A stretch of DNA of 64,000 nt from Leptospirales bacterium (GTDB taxonomy: Bacteria; Spirochaetota; Leptospiria; Leptospirales; Leptonemataceae). Shown here one piece after another: positions 1 through 7,687 of the stretch. The translations under genes were made by a program, and so were the position numbers. The notes beneath the pieces are model-generated. The model was given only the letters and a program-made list of their open reading frames with translations, was not told the origin of the DNA and ran no database searches. Within the stretch, counting starts at the first letter, position 1; each line of letters opens with the position of its first letter. The stretch covers positions 122,035 through 186,034 of the forward strand of contig JAIBBN010000005.1 in NCBI GenBank assembly GCA_019694655.1, in the 5' to 3' direction.

Positions 1-255
1 GGCGGTTTTGTCTATTCGCTGGCGGCGGAACTGCAGAGCGCTTGCGGACGCCTGGCTACGGCCTGGATACATGAAGATGGCATACGATTGGAACGCGAAC
101 AATTCAGCGATCCATCGCATCCGGTGCACAGCATTGTCTGCTTAACCGATTTGCTGGCGGATGCCCGGCCGGCATGCTTCGAAGGCGCTCGCGCCGCCGG
201 CGAACAAGTGCAATTGCTGATGCTCGACGATACGCTCTACAGCGCCAGCGCCTGA
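1..255 (+). CDS. Hypothetical protein, C-terminal part (5' end outside window)
   Basis: The first reading frame is open from the first base to a TGA at 253-255, giving 84 residues of a protein that starts before the window. The visible part mixes hydrophobic and charged residues (for example FVYSLAAELQS and VQLLMLDDTLYSASA) and looks like the end of a soluble globular protein. There is no signal peptide or membrane segment in the visible part. I do not recognise the family. It faces the two small genes at 271-887 tail to tail, with 15 bases between stop codons. The open frame and codon use support coding; the function is unknown. Confidence 0.6.
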   Translation, partial: GGFVYSLAAELQSACGRLATAWIHEDGIRLEREQFSDPSHPVHSIVCLTDLLADARPACFEGARAAGEQVQLLMLDDTLYSASA

Positions 256-270
256 TGGCGCCAGCGGCGT

Positions 271-543
271 TCAGACGTCGGGCATGTCGATGGCGCGCAA
301 GAAGGCGCTGCGGTCTTCAAGCAAGGCGGCAGGTACAGGCTTCATTTGAATGGTCCCAACCAGCGGACAGGAACTTGTAGCAATCGAACTATGCGCCTGG
401 CGGTTTGGGGTCGTGATAGCGCGCAGGGCGCCAAGCAAAATAGGCTGAGCTTCGCCCTGTCCCTGGAGTGCGAAGATTTTCAGCTGTTTGCTGCGCAGAG
501 CATTGATTCGAACCAGACCGTTGGCCGGATAGGCGTGGCTCAT
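271..543 (-). CDS. Small hypothetical protein, coupled to the secreted protein upstream
   Basis: A 90-residue frame starts at an ATG overlapping the TGA of the upstream gene (ATGA arrangement at 540-543), which suggests translational coupling. The product begins MSHAYPANGLVRINAL and ends FLRAIDMPDV. It has no obvious signal peptide or membrane segment, and I do not recognise a family. This frame stays open upstream to 747, so a second reading is possible: one exported protein of about 205 residues split by a frameshift near 540. I cannot decide between a coupled pair and a broken gene from sequence alone. Confidence 0.4.
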   Translation of the reverse strand: MSHAYPANGLVRINALRSKQLKIFALQGQGEAQPILLGALRAITTPNRQAHSSIATSSCPLVGTIQMKPVPAALLEDRSAFLRAIDMPDV

Positions 544-887
544 ACCTCGATGCTTTCGCCGGTAGCAAAGGCGTTGGCCGGAATTTCCAGCTGCAATTCG
601 GCAAGAGTAAGCCGCTGCGCCGGACCGCTGACAATTTGCGCGCTCATGACTGGCAGCGCCTCCGCTAGCTTTTGCAATGCGGCCTCGGTATTGCGAAGGT
701 CCGCTGCAGCGCTGGACGGCGTAGAGCCGTCGCCTTCCACCTGCCACAGGCTTTCCTGACGCCGCAAGATCTCGCGTCGTTCCTCGGGCGAAAGCCCCGG
801 CGCCAGCGGATTTTCCTGGGATAGGAGCGGAGCGCTCAGGGCAAGGAGCAAGATGATCGGGACCTGAAATGGACGGCGGGCAGTCAT
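540..887 (-). CDS. Small exported protein of unknown function
   Basis: The gene encodes 115 residues. The N-terminus is a good Sec signal peptide: basic MTARR, then the hydrophobic run VPIILLLALSAPLL, then a probable cleavage site near LLSQ-EN. The mature part is rich in Ala, Glu and Leu and probably helical at first, then ends in short strand-like segments (LAELQLEIPANAFATGESIEV). It lies 48 bases downstream of the YfhO-like gene on the same strand and shares an ATGA overlap with the next small gene, so it is probably the penultimate gene of that operon. No known domain was recognised. Confidence 0.5.
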   Translation of the reverse strand: MTARRPFQVPIILLLALSAPLLSQENPLAPGLSPEERREILRRQESLWQVEGDGSTPSSAAADLRNTEAALQKLAEALPVMSAQIVSGPAQRLTLAELQLEIPANAFATGESIEV

Positions 888-935
888 GTTCTGAACTTCG
901 GAATCAGCTGTTCAAACCTTAGCGGACGCTGAAGC

Positions 936-3059
936 TTATGGCCAGGCCATATGAAAATGCTCTTCGAAATCAATGAGGCCGGCATCGGGCGGCAATCGCA
1001 CAGCGACAAAGAGATAGTTGGCGCGCAATGCCTGGACCTCACGGCCATCGACTTTGACCGATAGGCCGCGACTCCATGATCGTGACAGATACAGAAAATC
1101 AAAGCGCTGGCGTGCAGCGCGCAAAGTTTGCATTGCTTCAGGGATTTGAATACGAATCCGATTTGGTCCCAGAAATTCGGGCGGCGCGAGGCGCCAGCAG
1201 CCCTCCATCGCGGCGCTATCACGGTGGACGTCCGGAGCTTCCACGACCAGCGCACAGTCATTGTCAGCCAGGCGCAGTAGTGGCAGAACATGCTCCGGGC
1301 TTTGCACGCGCTGGGCGCGGCCGGTTACAAAGGCCAGCGGCGCGCCATCGAAGGCCGCCGCCCGCCGCAGCTGCCGCGTGTGCAGACCGCTGTAGAGCGC
1401 CTGTTTGAAATGCAACTGCCGTTCCGACTCCAGCGGCATGGACCCGCTGGATTGTAAAGTATCGCCAAGTAAAGCAAAGTTATCAGCGCCGGCCGCTTCC
1501 AGATTGGCGCTGGCACAGCGACTGCCGGGCGGCGTGTTTGCACAGCGTCGCGATGCCGCCTCCAGCGCAGCCTCGGCCTGCGCCAACGGCGTTGTGACTT
1601 TATTGAAGTAAGCTGGCGCAGCCAACGCCAGAGTCAGCGCAGCAAGCGCAGTTCGCCAATTCGGTCGCCCCCATTTTCGATGCAACATGATGCCCGTGGA
1701 GCAGGCAAGGACCAAGAGCTCGGGGCTCAGGCGCAGCCAGGAGTGGAGAGCCCAGGCCATTCGATCTAGATTCTTGTAAAATGGTAGTGTAACGTATATT
1801 AATAAAACCAGGAAGGCCAGAAGTATCAGCAAGAGCCAGGGCGGACGGCGCCGCATACTGCCAGCCGCCGTGCGCTCCGGCAGGCGATCCCAGGCGGCCG
1901 CGGAAAGTACGCAAAGCGCAAGCAGAAGCCAGTACAGATAGCGACCGGGTGCGCGAAAGATGCCAAAGCCGGGCAACCAATGAAATGCGAAACGGTAGAC
2001 CGGATTTTCCGCCTGCGCAAATAGCAGAGCAAGCGCCGCAATGGATAGCCAGAAGAACCGTTCTCGGCTGATTGACTTGCAAAAAATGGCATAAAGCGCA
2101 AGAAGCGCAGGCAGCAGGCCACAATAGACATTGAACTCCCAGTGGCCAGGGTCGGGCCAGTAGTCAAACCAGGCGCCGTAGAATAGATGCAAGAAGGAGC
2201 GCCACTTGCTGTGAAATCCAAAGCGCAGGCTGTTTTCCCACTGGGATCGCGCCGCTTCAGCGGCCTGCGGCGAGCTGATTAAAAAAAGCAGCAGCGACGG
2301 GGCCACAAAGACAAACAATACGATCGCCAGCGCAACCGCGCTTCTCCGCGGCTCAAGCCAGCGCTTGATTCGTCGGCGGCTAAAGCTGAGAAAAGCAAAG
2401 TATGCGCTGGCAGCAAGCAAGGCCATGAAGGCGACCGGCGGCGAGCCTGCGGTCCAGGCCATCGTTGCCGAAAAGGAGAAGAGCAGGGCGTTTGCCGGGC
2501 GCTGGCGGAGCGCCAGCCGGCGGGCGCCAAGGAGCAGCGCGCCGCTCCAGGCCAGGGATCGCGAATAGGAGTTGTGTCCGGAATGCACAAGCACAAGCGC
2601 GCTGCCCGCAAAGCAGGCCGCACCCAGTAGCGCCGCGGAAAGACTGCGACCGCTGCCGCGCAGAAATCGAAACATCAAGTAGCTGCCCAGGCACATGTGC
2701 AGCAGCGTATCCCACTGCCAGTAGCGCAGCCCGCCTGCGGCGGCCAGCAGCGAAAGAAGATAGTTTGGAGGATAAAGCGCCGTGGAGAAAAATTCGGGCA
2801 GAAAGGGATGGCCAAAATTCAATTGCGGGGCATAAAGCGGAAAGCTGCCCTCCAGCAGCATCTTGCCTAAGTAGACGCGAAACGGAAACTCCTGATTGGT
2901 TGAATCTCCGGCAAATGTGCCGAGCCCCAGAGCGACATCCCAGTAGATGAACAGGGGAAAGCTCGCTGCCAGGATGCTGGCCAGAAAGGCAGGGCGCTTC
3001 AAACGTCCTCCGGCGCAGAGCGCAAGGCGTTTGAAGGTTGAAGCGGCCAAACTGCTCAT
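936..3059 (-). CDS. YfhO-like polytopic membrane protein
   Basis: This 707-residue protein has an N-terminal anchor, many hydrophobic segments through about residue 500, and a soluble C-terminal part. The early sequence GDSTNQEFPFR resembles the first extracytoplasmic loop of YfhO proteins. The C-terminus (FLYLSRSWSRGLSVKVDG, then a short strand and RANYLFVAVRLP) matches the terminal beta domain of the family, the usual 'pays a visit to the membrane and carries a sugar' motif. YfhO proteins are GT-C-fold relatives implicated in glycosylation of cell-wall polymers. I chose the ATG at 3057-3059 because it overlaps the stop of the upstream DUF2079-like gene as ATGA; the frame is open further upstream but only inside that gene. 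Confidence 0.75.
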   Translation of the reverse strand: MSSLAASTFKRLALCAGGRLKRPAFLASILAASFPLFIYWDVALGLGTFAGDSTNQEFPFRVYLGKMLLEGSFPLYAPQLNFGHPFLPEFFSTALYPPNYLLSLLAAAGGLRYWQWDTLLHMCLGSYLMFRFLRGSGRSLSAALLGAACFAGSALVLVHSGHNSYSRSLAWSGALLLGARRLALRQRPANALLFSFSATMAWTAGSPPVAFMALLAASAYFAFLSFSRRRIKRWLEPRRSAVALAIVLFVFVAPSLLLFLISSPQAAEAARSQWENSLRFGFHSKWRSFLHLFYGAWFDYWPDPGHWEFNVYCGLLPALLALYAIFCKSISRERFFWLSIAALALLFAQAENPVYRFAFHWLPGFGIFRAPGRYLYWLLLALCVLSAAAWDRLPERTAAGSMRRRPPWLLLILLAFLVLLIYVTLPFYKNLDRMAWALHSWLRLSPELLVLACSTGIMLHRKWGRPNWRTALAALTLALAAPAYFNKVTTPLAQAEAALEAASRRCANTPPGSRCASANLEAAGADNFALLGDTLQSSGSMPLESERQLHFKQALYSGLHTRQLRRAAAFDGAPLAFVTGRAQRVQSPEHVLPLLRLADNDCALVVEAPDVHRDSAAMEGCWRLAPPEFLGPNRIRIQIPEAMQTLRAARQRFDFLYLSRSWSRGLSVKVDGREVQALRANYLFVAVRLPPDAGLIDFEEHFHMAWP

Positions 3060-5065
3060 TGCGCTCCTGTCGAACTTTCTTCCAGGCGCCAGCGGTCCAG
3101 CAACCAGAGACCACAAGCGCGGGTCGTAAGTGCGGCAAAAGCCAGCGGTCGTCGCGCGTCCAGATTCATCGTCTGCCATTGGTAGCGGTCGCTGTCGGCG
3201 ACGAGATTTTTTGTCTGCCTGGAGCCATCTGCATATAGTGCTATGAGTTGAGGTTGGACGGCTGGAGGACAACGCTCGGAAGATTGACGGCGAACCAGAA
3301 CTGAAATTGTTTTCAGATTCAATCCCTGCAGGTTGTTCAAGCCGGAAACCATTTCGCGGCGCGCTGGCGGAAAACCAGGACCGTGGCCGCCGCCAACGAT
3401 GCGCGCCATCCGTCCCTGATCGCGAATCTCGACTGGATCGATTTGATTTTCAGCAATGGTGTAGCGCGCATTGATTTCAATGGCGCCTGCTTGATACAGC
3501 GGCAGATGCCCGGGCGCTGCACGCCGATCCAGGTCAATCAGGGCCAGCGCGCCGCTTCGCGCTACCTGCCTGGAATCTATATTCCTTTCAAGTAGCCAGA
3601 GCCGGTAGGCGTGCAGGGTAGCGCCCTCCGGCAGGAGGTCCGGTCGCGACAGATCGGCGGGAATCACGGCCAGTCCGGAGGCCGGCTGGTCCAGACGCAG
3701 GGTCGCGCTCTGCAGCAAATCGCCAGTGTAGGGCAGAATCGCCCATGGCGCATAAAGCGGCCGAGGATCATTTGCGGCAATGTGGCGCAGCTTCTCGATA
3801 TCCTGGCGCAACGTGGTTGCCCCATCGGGCGCAGTAAGTACGCGCCATAAGGGTCCGCCCCACAGGTAGAATAGCAAGAGTGCGCCAGGCGCCAACCAGG
3901 CCAAAGGCCCGGCGTTCGATGCCCGATGCTGTAAATCGCCAAGCGCCTGCAACGCCGCCAGAAGCAGGGGCGGCAGCAACGCCGCTGCATAGTATCCATG
4001 TATAGTTTGTACGACTACTATTTCATCCCCATTCAGCATCAGGAGCACAGCGTAGGGGGCGGCGACCAGCAAAAGCCGCGGTCGCAGCAATGGCAAAAAG
4101 GCAAAGGACAGGGCCAGCTGGAACACGAAGCGTCCGTTGACTGGCCGCCACAGTCCGCCCAAAAAAGCGTGTGGATTAAGAAGCGGAGAAAGCAAAATCT
4201 GCGACCAGCCATCACCCAGGTAACGATAGCGTTCCAGTCCGGTCAGCGCGGGACGCTCCACAGTGAGCAGCGAGGTCAGCGTGATGGCCAGAGCTCCGGC
4301 GCCAAAGACGGCCAGAAAAAGCAGAATCCAGCGCGGCCGGCGTCGGGCCGCAGCCAGTTCCGCCAGGGCAAAGCCGGGGAATAATAGCAACAGGTCCTCG
4401 CGGCAGGCAAGGCAGATGGCGCTGGCCAGTACAAAGAGCGCCGGGCGACGCGCTTCGTAAGCCCAGAGCATCCCGGCCAGCGCCGGCAGCGCCAGCAGCA
4501 TATCCCGTGGACCATGAACAAAAAGCTGGAGCGATAGCGGATTGCAGAACGTCAGCAAGAGCGACGCCGCCAGCCAGGGACCGCGCAGCGGTCCGCGTTT
4601 GCTGCCGATATTGCTAAGCATCAACAGCGCCGCCAGCAGACTAAGACCGCCCAATAGCAATCCGGCCGTAAGCGGCGCAAGAAAGGCGCGCAGCAAATCG
4701 TAAAAATATACAACTACATAGTAAATGGGCGAGAAATGAGTTTCAAAAACGCTGCTGGTCCCAAGGATCCGCGAGGCGCTGCCGCGACCGAGGCGTAGAC
4801 CCTCCAGCATTTGTAAGTAGTAGCCAAGGTCGCGGCCCAGGGGCAGGGCGGCGTCCGCCGCAAGCCGGGCCAAGGATCTCCAACTTAGCAGGAAATAGAG
4901 TGCCGCAGCAAAGGCGATGATCAGGCGACGAGGCTGCAAGGAGTCGATCCGGTTGGGCCGTGCGGCCGAATGCTGACGCTCTGCTCTGGCAGTCGCCGGA
5001 CGTTGTAGCAAATCATTTTCCGTCAGCGGACGGCTCTCATTTGAAAAGATTTGACCCGCGGGCAA
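3056..5065 (-). CDS. DUF2079-like polytopic membrane protein
   Basis: The 669-residue product has a cytoplasmic N-terminus of about 45 residues, then roughly ten hydrophobic segments, then a soluble C-terminal region of about 200 residues. It carries the loop FETHFSPIYY and the segment LTGLERYRYLGDGWSQILLS, features of DUF2079 proteins, which are predicted GT-C-fold membrane proteins of unproven activity. A close relative lies at 56395-58296. The start is uncertain: the listed one is a TTG at 5063-5065, only 19 bases from the divergent gene at 5085, and no internal ATG is available before the membrane region. It precedes the YfhO-like gene with an ATGA overlap, so both are probably co-translated. 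Confidence 0.7.
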   Translation of the reverse strand: MPAGQIFSNESRPLTENDLLQRPATARAERQHSAARPNRIDSLQPRRLIIAFAAALYFLLSWRSLARLAADAALPLGRDLGYYLQMLEGLRLGRGSASRILGTSSVFETHFSPIYYVVVYFYDLLRAFLAPLTAGLLLGGLSLLAALLMLSNIGSKRGPLRGPWLAASLLLTFCNPLSLQLFVHGPRDMLLALPALAGMLWAYEARRPALFVLASAICLACREDLLLLFPGFALAELAAARRRPRWILLFLAVFGAGALAITLTSLLTVERPALTGLERYRYLGDGWSQILLSPLLNPHAFLGGLWRPVNGRFVFQLALSFAFLPLLRPRLLLVAAPYAVLLMLNGDEIVVVQTIHGYYAAALLPPLLLAALQALGDLQHRASNAGPLAWLAPGALLLFYLWGGPLWRVLTAPDGATTLRQDIEKLRHIAANDPRPLYAPWAILPYTGDLLQSATLRLDQPASGLAVIPADLSRPDLLPEGATLHAYRLWLLERNIDSRQVARSGALALIDLDRRAAPGHLPLYQAGAIEINARYTIAENQIDPVEIRDQGRMARIVGGGHGPGFPPARREMVSGLNNLQGLNLKTISVLVRRQSSERCPPAVQPQLIALYADGSRQTKNLVADSDRYQWQTMNLDARRPLAFAALTTRACGLWLLDRWRLEESSTGAQ

Positions 5066-5084
5066 TTGCGCCGGCCATTTTCTT

Positions 5085-6653
5085 ATGCAGCAAGGTTTTC
5101 GAAAGGCCGTCCCCTGGATTCTGGTGTTGCTTTTCTTGCTACTGGGCTACGCCAGGGTGTCGCCTTCCCGGACCTTCACTGGCGATGGACTTACCAAGCT
5201 GATCCAGGCGCGTGCGCTGCAACAGGGCCGGGAGGGACTGCTCTATCCATCGGCGGATCTGGATCCGAACTACCGTTTCTATCCGTTTCGTGGCGTGTAT
5301 CTGGTGGAGTTGGGTTCCAGAAAACTGGGCCCCTTTCCGATAGCCTACGCGGCGCTGGCCGCATTGCTGGATGCAATTTTCGGTCCGGCTTCACTTCCGC
5401 TGTTTAATCTGTGTACGATCCTCGCGATGTTCATCGTACTGCGCTACTTCTGGAGGTGCAGCAAGCTGACGCTACTCTTTGCCGTGTGCTGCACGCCATT
5501 GTTGTTGCTGGCGCTGGAACCGGGAGAGAACTCCGTCGCTTGTTTGATCAGTTTTATCGGATTCAGTCTGGCCCTTGGCCAGGAGCGGGAAGGGCAGCCG
5601 CAGGAAACGACTCAGTCGTTGCAAAATCTGATGCGCTATTCTGGCGGCGGCCTGGCGCTTGGGCTGGCCGCCTGGCTTCGGCTGGAAATGCTATTCTTCG
5701 GCGCGGCGCTGTGCGGTCTCCTTTTTCTAGGATGGCTGCGCCAGCAACTGCGCGTCAAGATGCCGACCGCCGCCAGGCATTCACTCTTCAAGTCGATTTC
5801 CCTGGCAGCAGGCCTGGGCGCGGCGGCCGGGGCATTGATTCTTTTCCATTTTTTCGACTATGGCGATCCGCGCGGCGTGCGCTACCTGGCCAATGTAAAG
5901 TTCTTCGAATCGGCAAACAATTGGCGCGTACAGATCTGGACCACACTGGTCTTTGCCTGGCTGCGTCCGCTGCCCAAGCTTGGCTATTTTGGCTATATGC
6001 CGGCGCTGCTTGGCGCCTTTGTAAGCTTCGCGTGGCCGTCGATTCGCGGCCAGCTTACGGAAAACCTGCGGCTGCTTTATCACAGCATCGTGCTGGGCAT
6101 TGTGCTGGTTCCCTGCTTTGCGCCCAATGATGGGGTAGTCACCTGGGGTCCGCGCTATCTGGCAGCGGGTATTCTGCCGGGCCTGATCATCGCCGATCGC
6201 GCATACGCAATGTGGCAGCGCAGTGCGGCCAGCGGCCTCAAGCGACGACTCCGACTGACAGCGCTCACCGCGCTATTTCTCTTTTCGACGGTCGCCACGC
6301 TGCTGGGATTAGAATTCTACCACGCCGCCGGTCGCCAGTTGCAAAAAGTACAGAGCGAGTTCGCAAGGGCGCCCGCTGATGTATGGCTCTTTACCGATAC
6401 AACCTTTGCACAATATGTAGGACTCAACTATTTCACTCAGCGGACAATGGTCGTTCAAACCGAAGCAGACGCCAGATCCTTTGTGGAGATGGCCAGAGGT
6501 AAACTGTCGGGAAAGACAATTGCCGTCATGGAATCCGCGCCAATGCTGGCGCGCGCCAATTACGCTGAGCTATTTGAAGCAAGCTTTATGCGCCTGGGCG
6601 AGCGCCCGCTGCCCACCGGCCAGAGCCGGGCGGTGCTGTATCGGGTTCCCTGA
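5085..6653 (+). CDS. GT-C-like polytopic membrane protein
   Basis: The gene encodes 522 residues with a signal-anchor at residues 9-25 and about nine more hydrophobic segments. The first large loop contains FTGDGLTKLIQARAL, an acidic residue just after the first membrane helix, which is the usual place of the catalytic Asp in GT-C glycosyltransferases of the PMT/ArnT type. The soluble C-terminus is about 100 residues. It is transcribed divergently from the DUF2079-like gene with a very short gap, so promoters must lie inside one of the flanking genes or the start codons are further in. Substrate is unknown; assignment to GT-C is from topology and the acidic loop motif only. Confidence 0.6.
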   Translation: MQQGFRKAVPWILVLLFLLLGYARVSPSRTFTGDGLTKLIQARALQQGREGLLYPSADLDPNYRFYPFRGVYLVELGSRKLGPFPIAYAALAALLDAIFGPASLPLFNLCTILAMFIVLRYFWRCSKLTLLFAVCCTPLLLLALEPGENSVACLISFIGFSLALGQEREGQPQETTQSLQNLMRYSGGGLALGLAAWLRLEMLFFGAALCGLLFLGWLRQQLRVKMPTAARHSLFKSISLAAGLGAAAGALILFHFFDYGDPRGVRYLANVKFFESANNWRVQIWTTLVFAWLRPLPKLGYFGYMPALLGAFVSFAWPSIRGQLTENLRLLYHSIVLGIVLVPCFAPNDGVVTWGPRYLAAGILPGLIIADRAYAMWQRSAASGLKRRLRLTALTALFLFSTVATLLGLEFYHAAGRQLQKVQSEFARAPADVWLFTDTTFAQYVGLNYFTQRTMVVQTEADARSFVEMARGKLSGKTIAVMESAPMLARANYAELFEASFMRLGERPLPTGQSRAVLYRVP

Positions 6654-6969
6654 GCGGGGGGATCATGTTAATGCGCCGGTTTGCCGTCGCCGGTTCGTCA
6701 AATATGGAGGTTAGCGAAATATGACCTTCCAATTTAGGGGAACCGCGATTCGCCGCTTTGTCAGCCATACTTGTAGCCATGCCGAAACTCGCAGCACGGT
6801 AAGTTCGGCCAAACTTTAAAAACATATTCGAATGTTGCTGAGTCACAAAGTCCTTCAAAGGACACGTTCATTGTCGCGCCGAGAAAGAGCCCGTGGAAAA
6901 AGACACCTATGTCTGCAATTCAACGAATACTATTTCATACTCGGCAGTTCGATTCTGACTCGCGTGCTT
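6654..6969. other. AT-richer gap without a supported gene
   Basis: These 316 bases lie between the GT-C-like gene and the broken gene on the other strand. Base composition is visibly more AT-rich than in the neighbours. Short frames exist on both strands but none shows a ribosome binding site, domain or convincing codon use. It may be decayed accessory DNA belonging with the adjacent pseudogene. No terminator with a clear U-tract was seen. Confidence 0.4.
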
Positions 6970-7486
6970 CTATTCCTTCCCGTTGAAAATAAAGTCAAGT
7001 ATGGGCTCATCAAAACGAAAATCCGAAGGAATATTTCGCGGATCGCAGGACCAGCAATTCGAACCGCTCAGTTCCGGTCCAATTTGTGCGTCACCCAAGT
7101 TAAGAACTCGTCCGTCTGCCGTAAGCAGTTCCGAGTGCAAGTATGTGCGGCTTCGGAGCATCAATTGTCGTCACTATCTTCCTGATCTCAATTGAAATGT
7201 TGTCTAACATTACAACTGAATAGTGGGCGCCGCGCATCTTGATCACTCCCCATGTCCACTGCGGCATTTGCTGAGTGATCATCCATTTGGATTTGATTCT
7301 TTCACCGATGGTCATTATGGATACCCAGCGTCCATAAGGGCCCTGGTACAATGCTGGATGAATCCGGGGCGCGTAGTTGAGTTCGAAGTCCGGGTGCAGC
7401 GGTTGTCCGCGTGGCCATGGCGCCTGTGACATGAACGCCGGTAGCATGAGCAGAAAAATCAATCGATAAGGTCGCTTCACGGGCAT
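6970..7486 (-). pseudogene. Broken paralogue of the exported protein at 63114-63809
   Basis: The N-terminal part (frame from 7486) has a signal-peptide-like start and then PALYQGPYGRWVS, which lines up with PEIYRGPFGHFMS of the intact protein at 63114-63809. That frame runs on to a stop at 7100. The C-terminal part appears in another frame from about 7164 to 6970: its ELLTADG, then NCWSCDPRNIPSDF, matches EILGNDG, then KCWLCNPQSIPGEF, with the same 27-residue spacing from the Glu to the CW pair. Residues equivalent to about 100-170 of the intact protein are missing. The simplest reading is an internal deletion that also shifted the frame, near position 7150-7190. The region is AT-richer than its neighbours, like the intact copy. 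Confidence 0.7.
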
Positions 7487-7687
7487 GTTACTCCTGCTGA
7501 CCTGTTCCCCATTGCCTGATCCAGATCGCCTATTTTGGTTGTGGAGGATGCGGCTGATTGCGCAAGGGGAAATGCAGAAGCCGGAAGCGATGCAGCCGCG
7601 CGCAGAACTTTCTTGAGGCCTGAAATGCAGATTGTTTGGAGCTAATTACAATATTTTGAAGCCTCCACGTATCTCGCTGCCTGGCTG

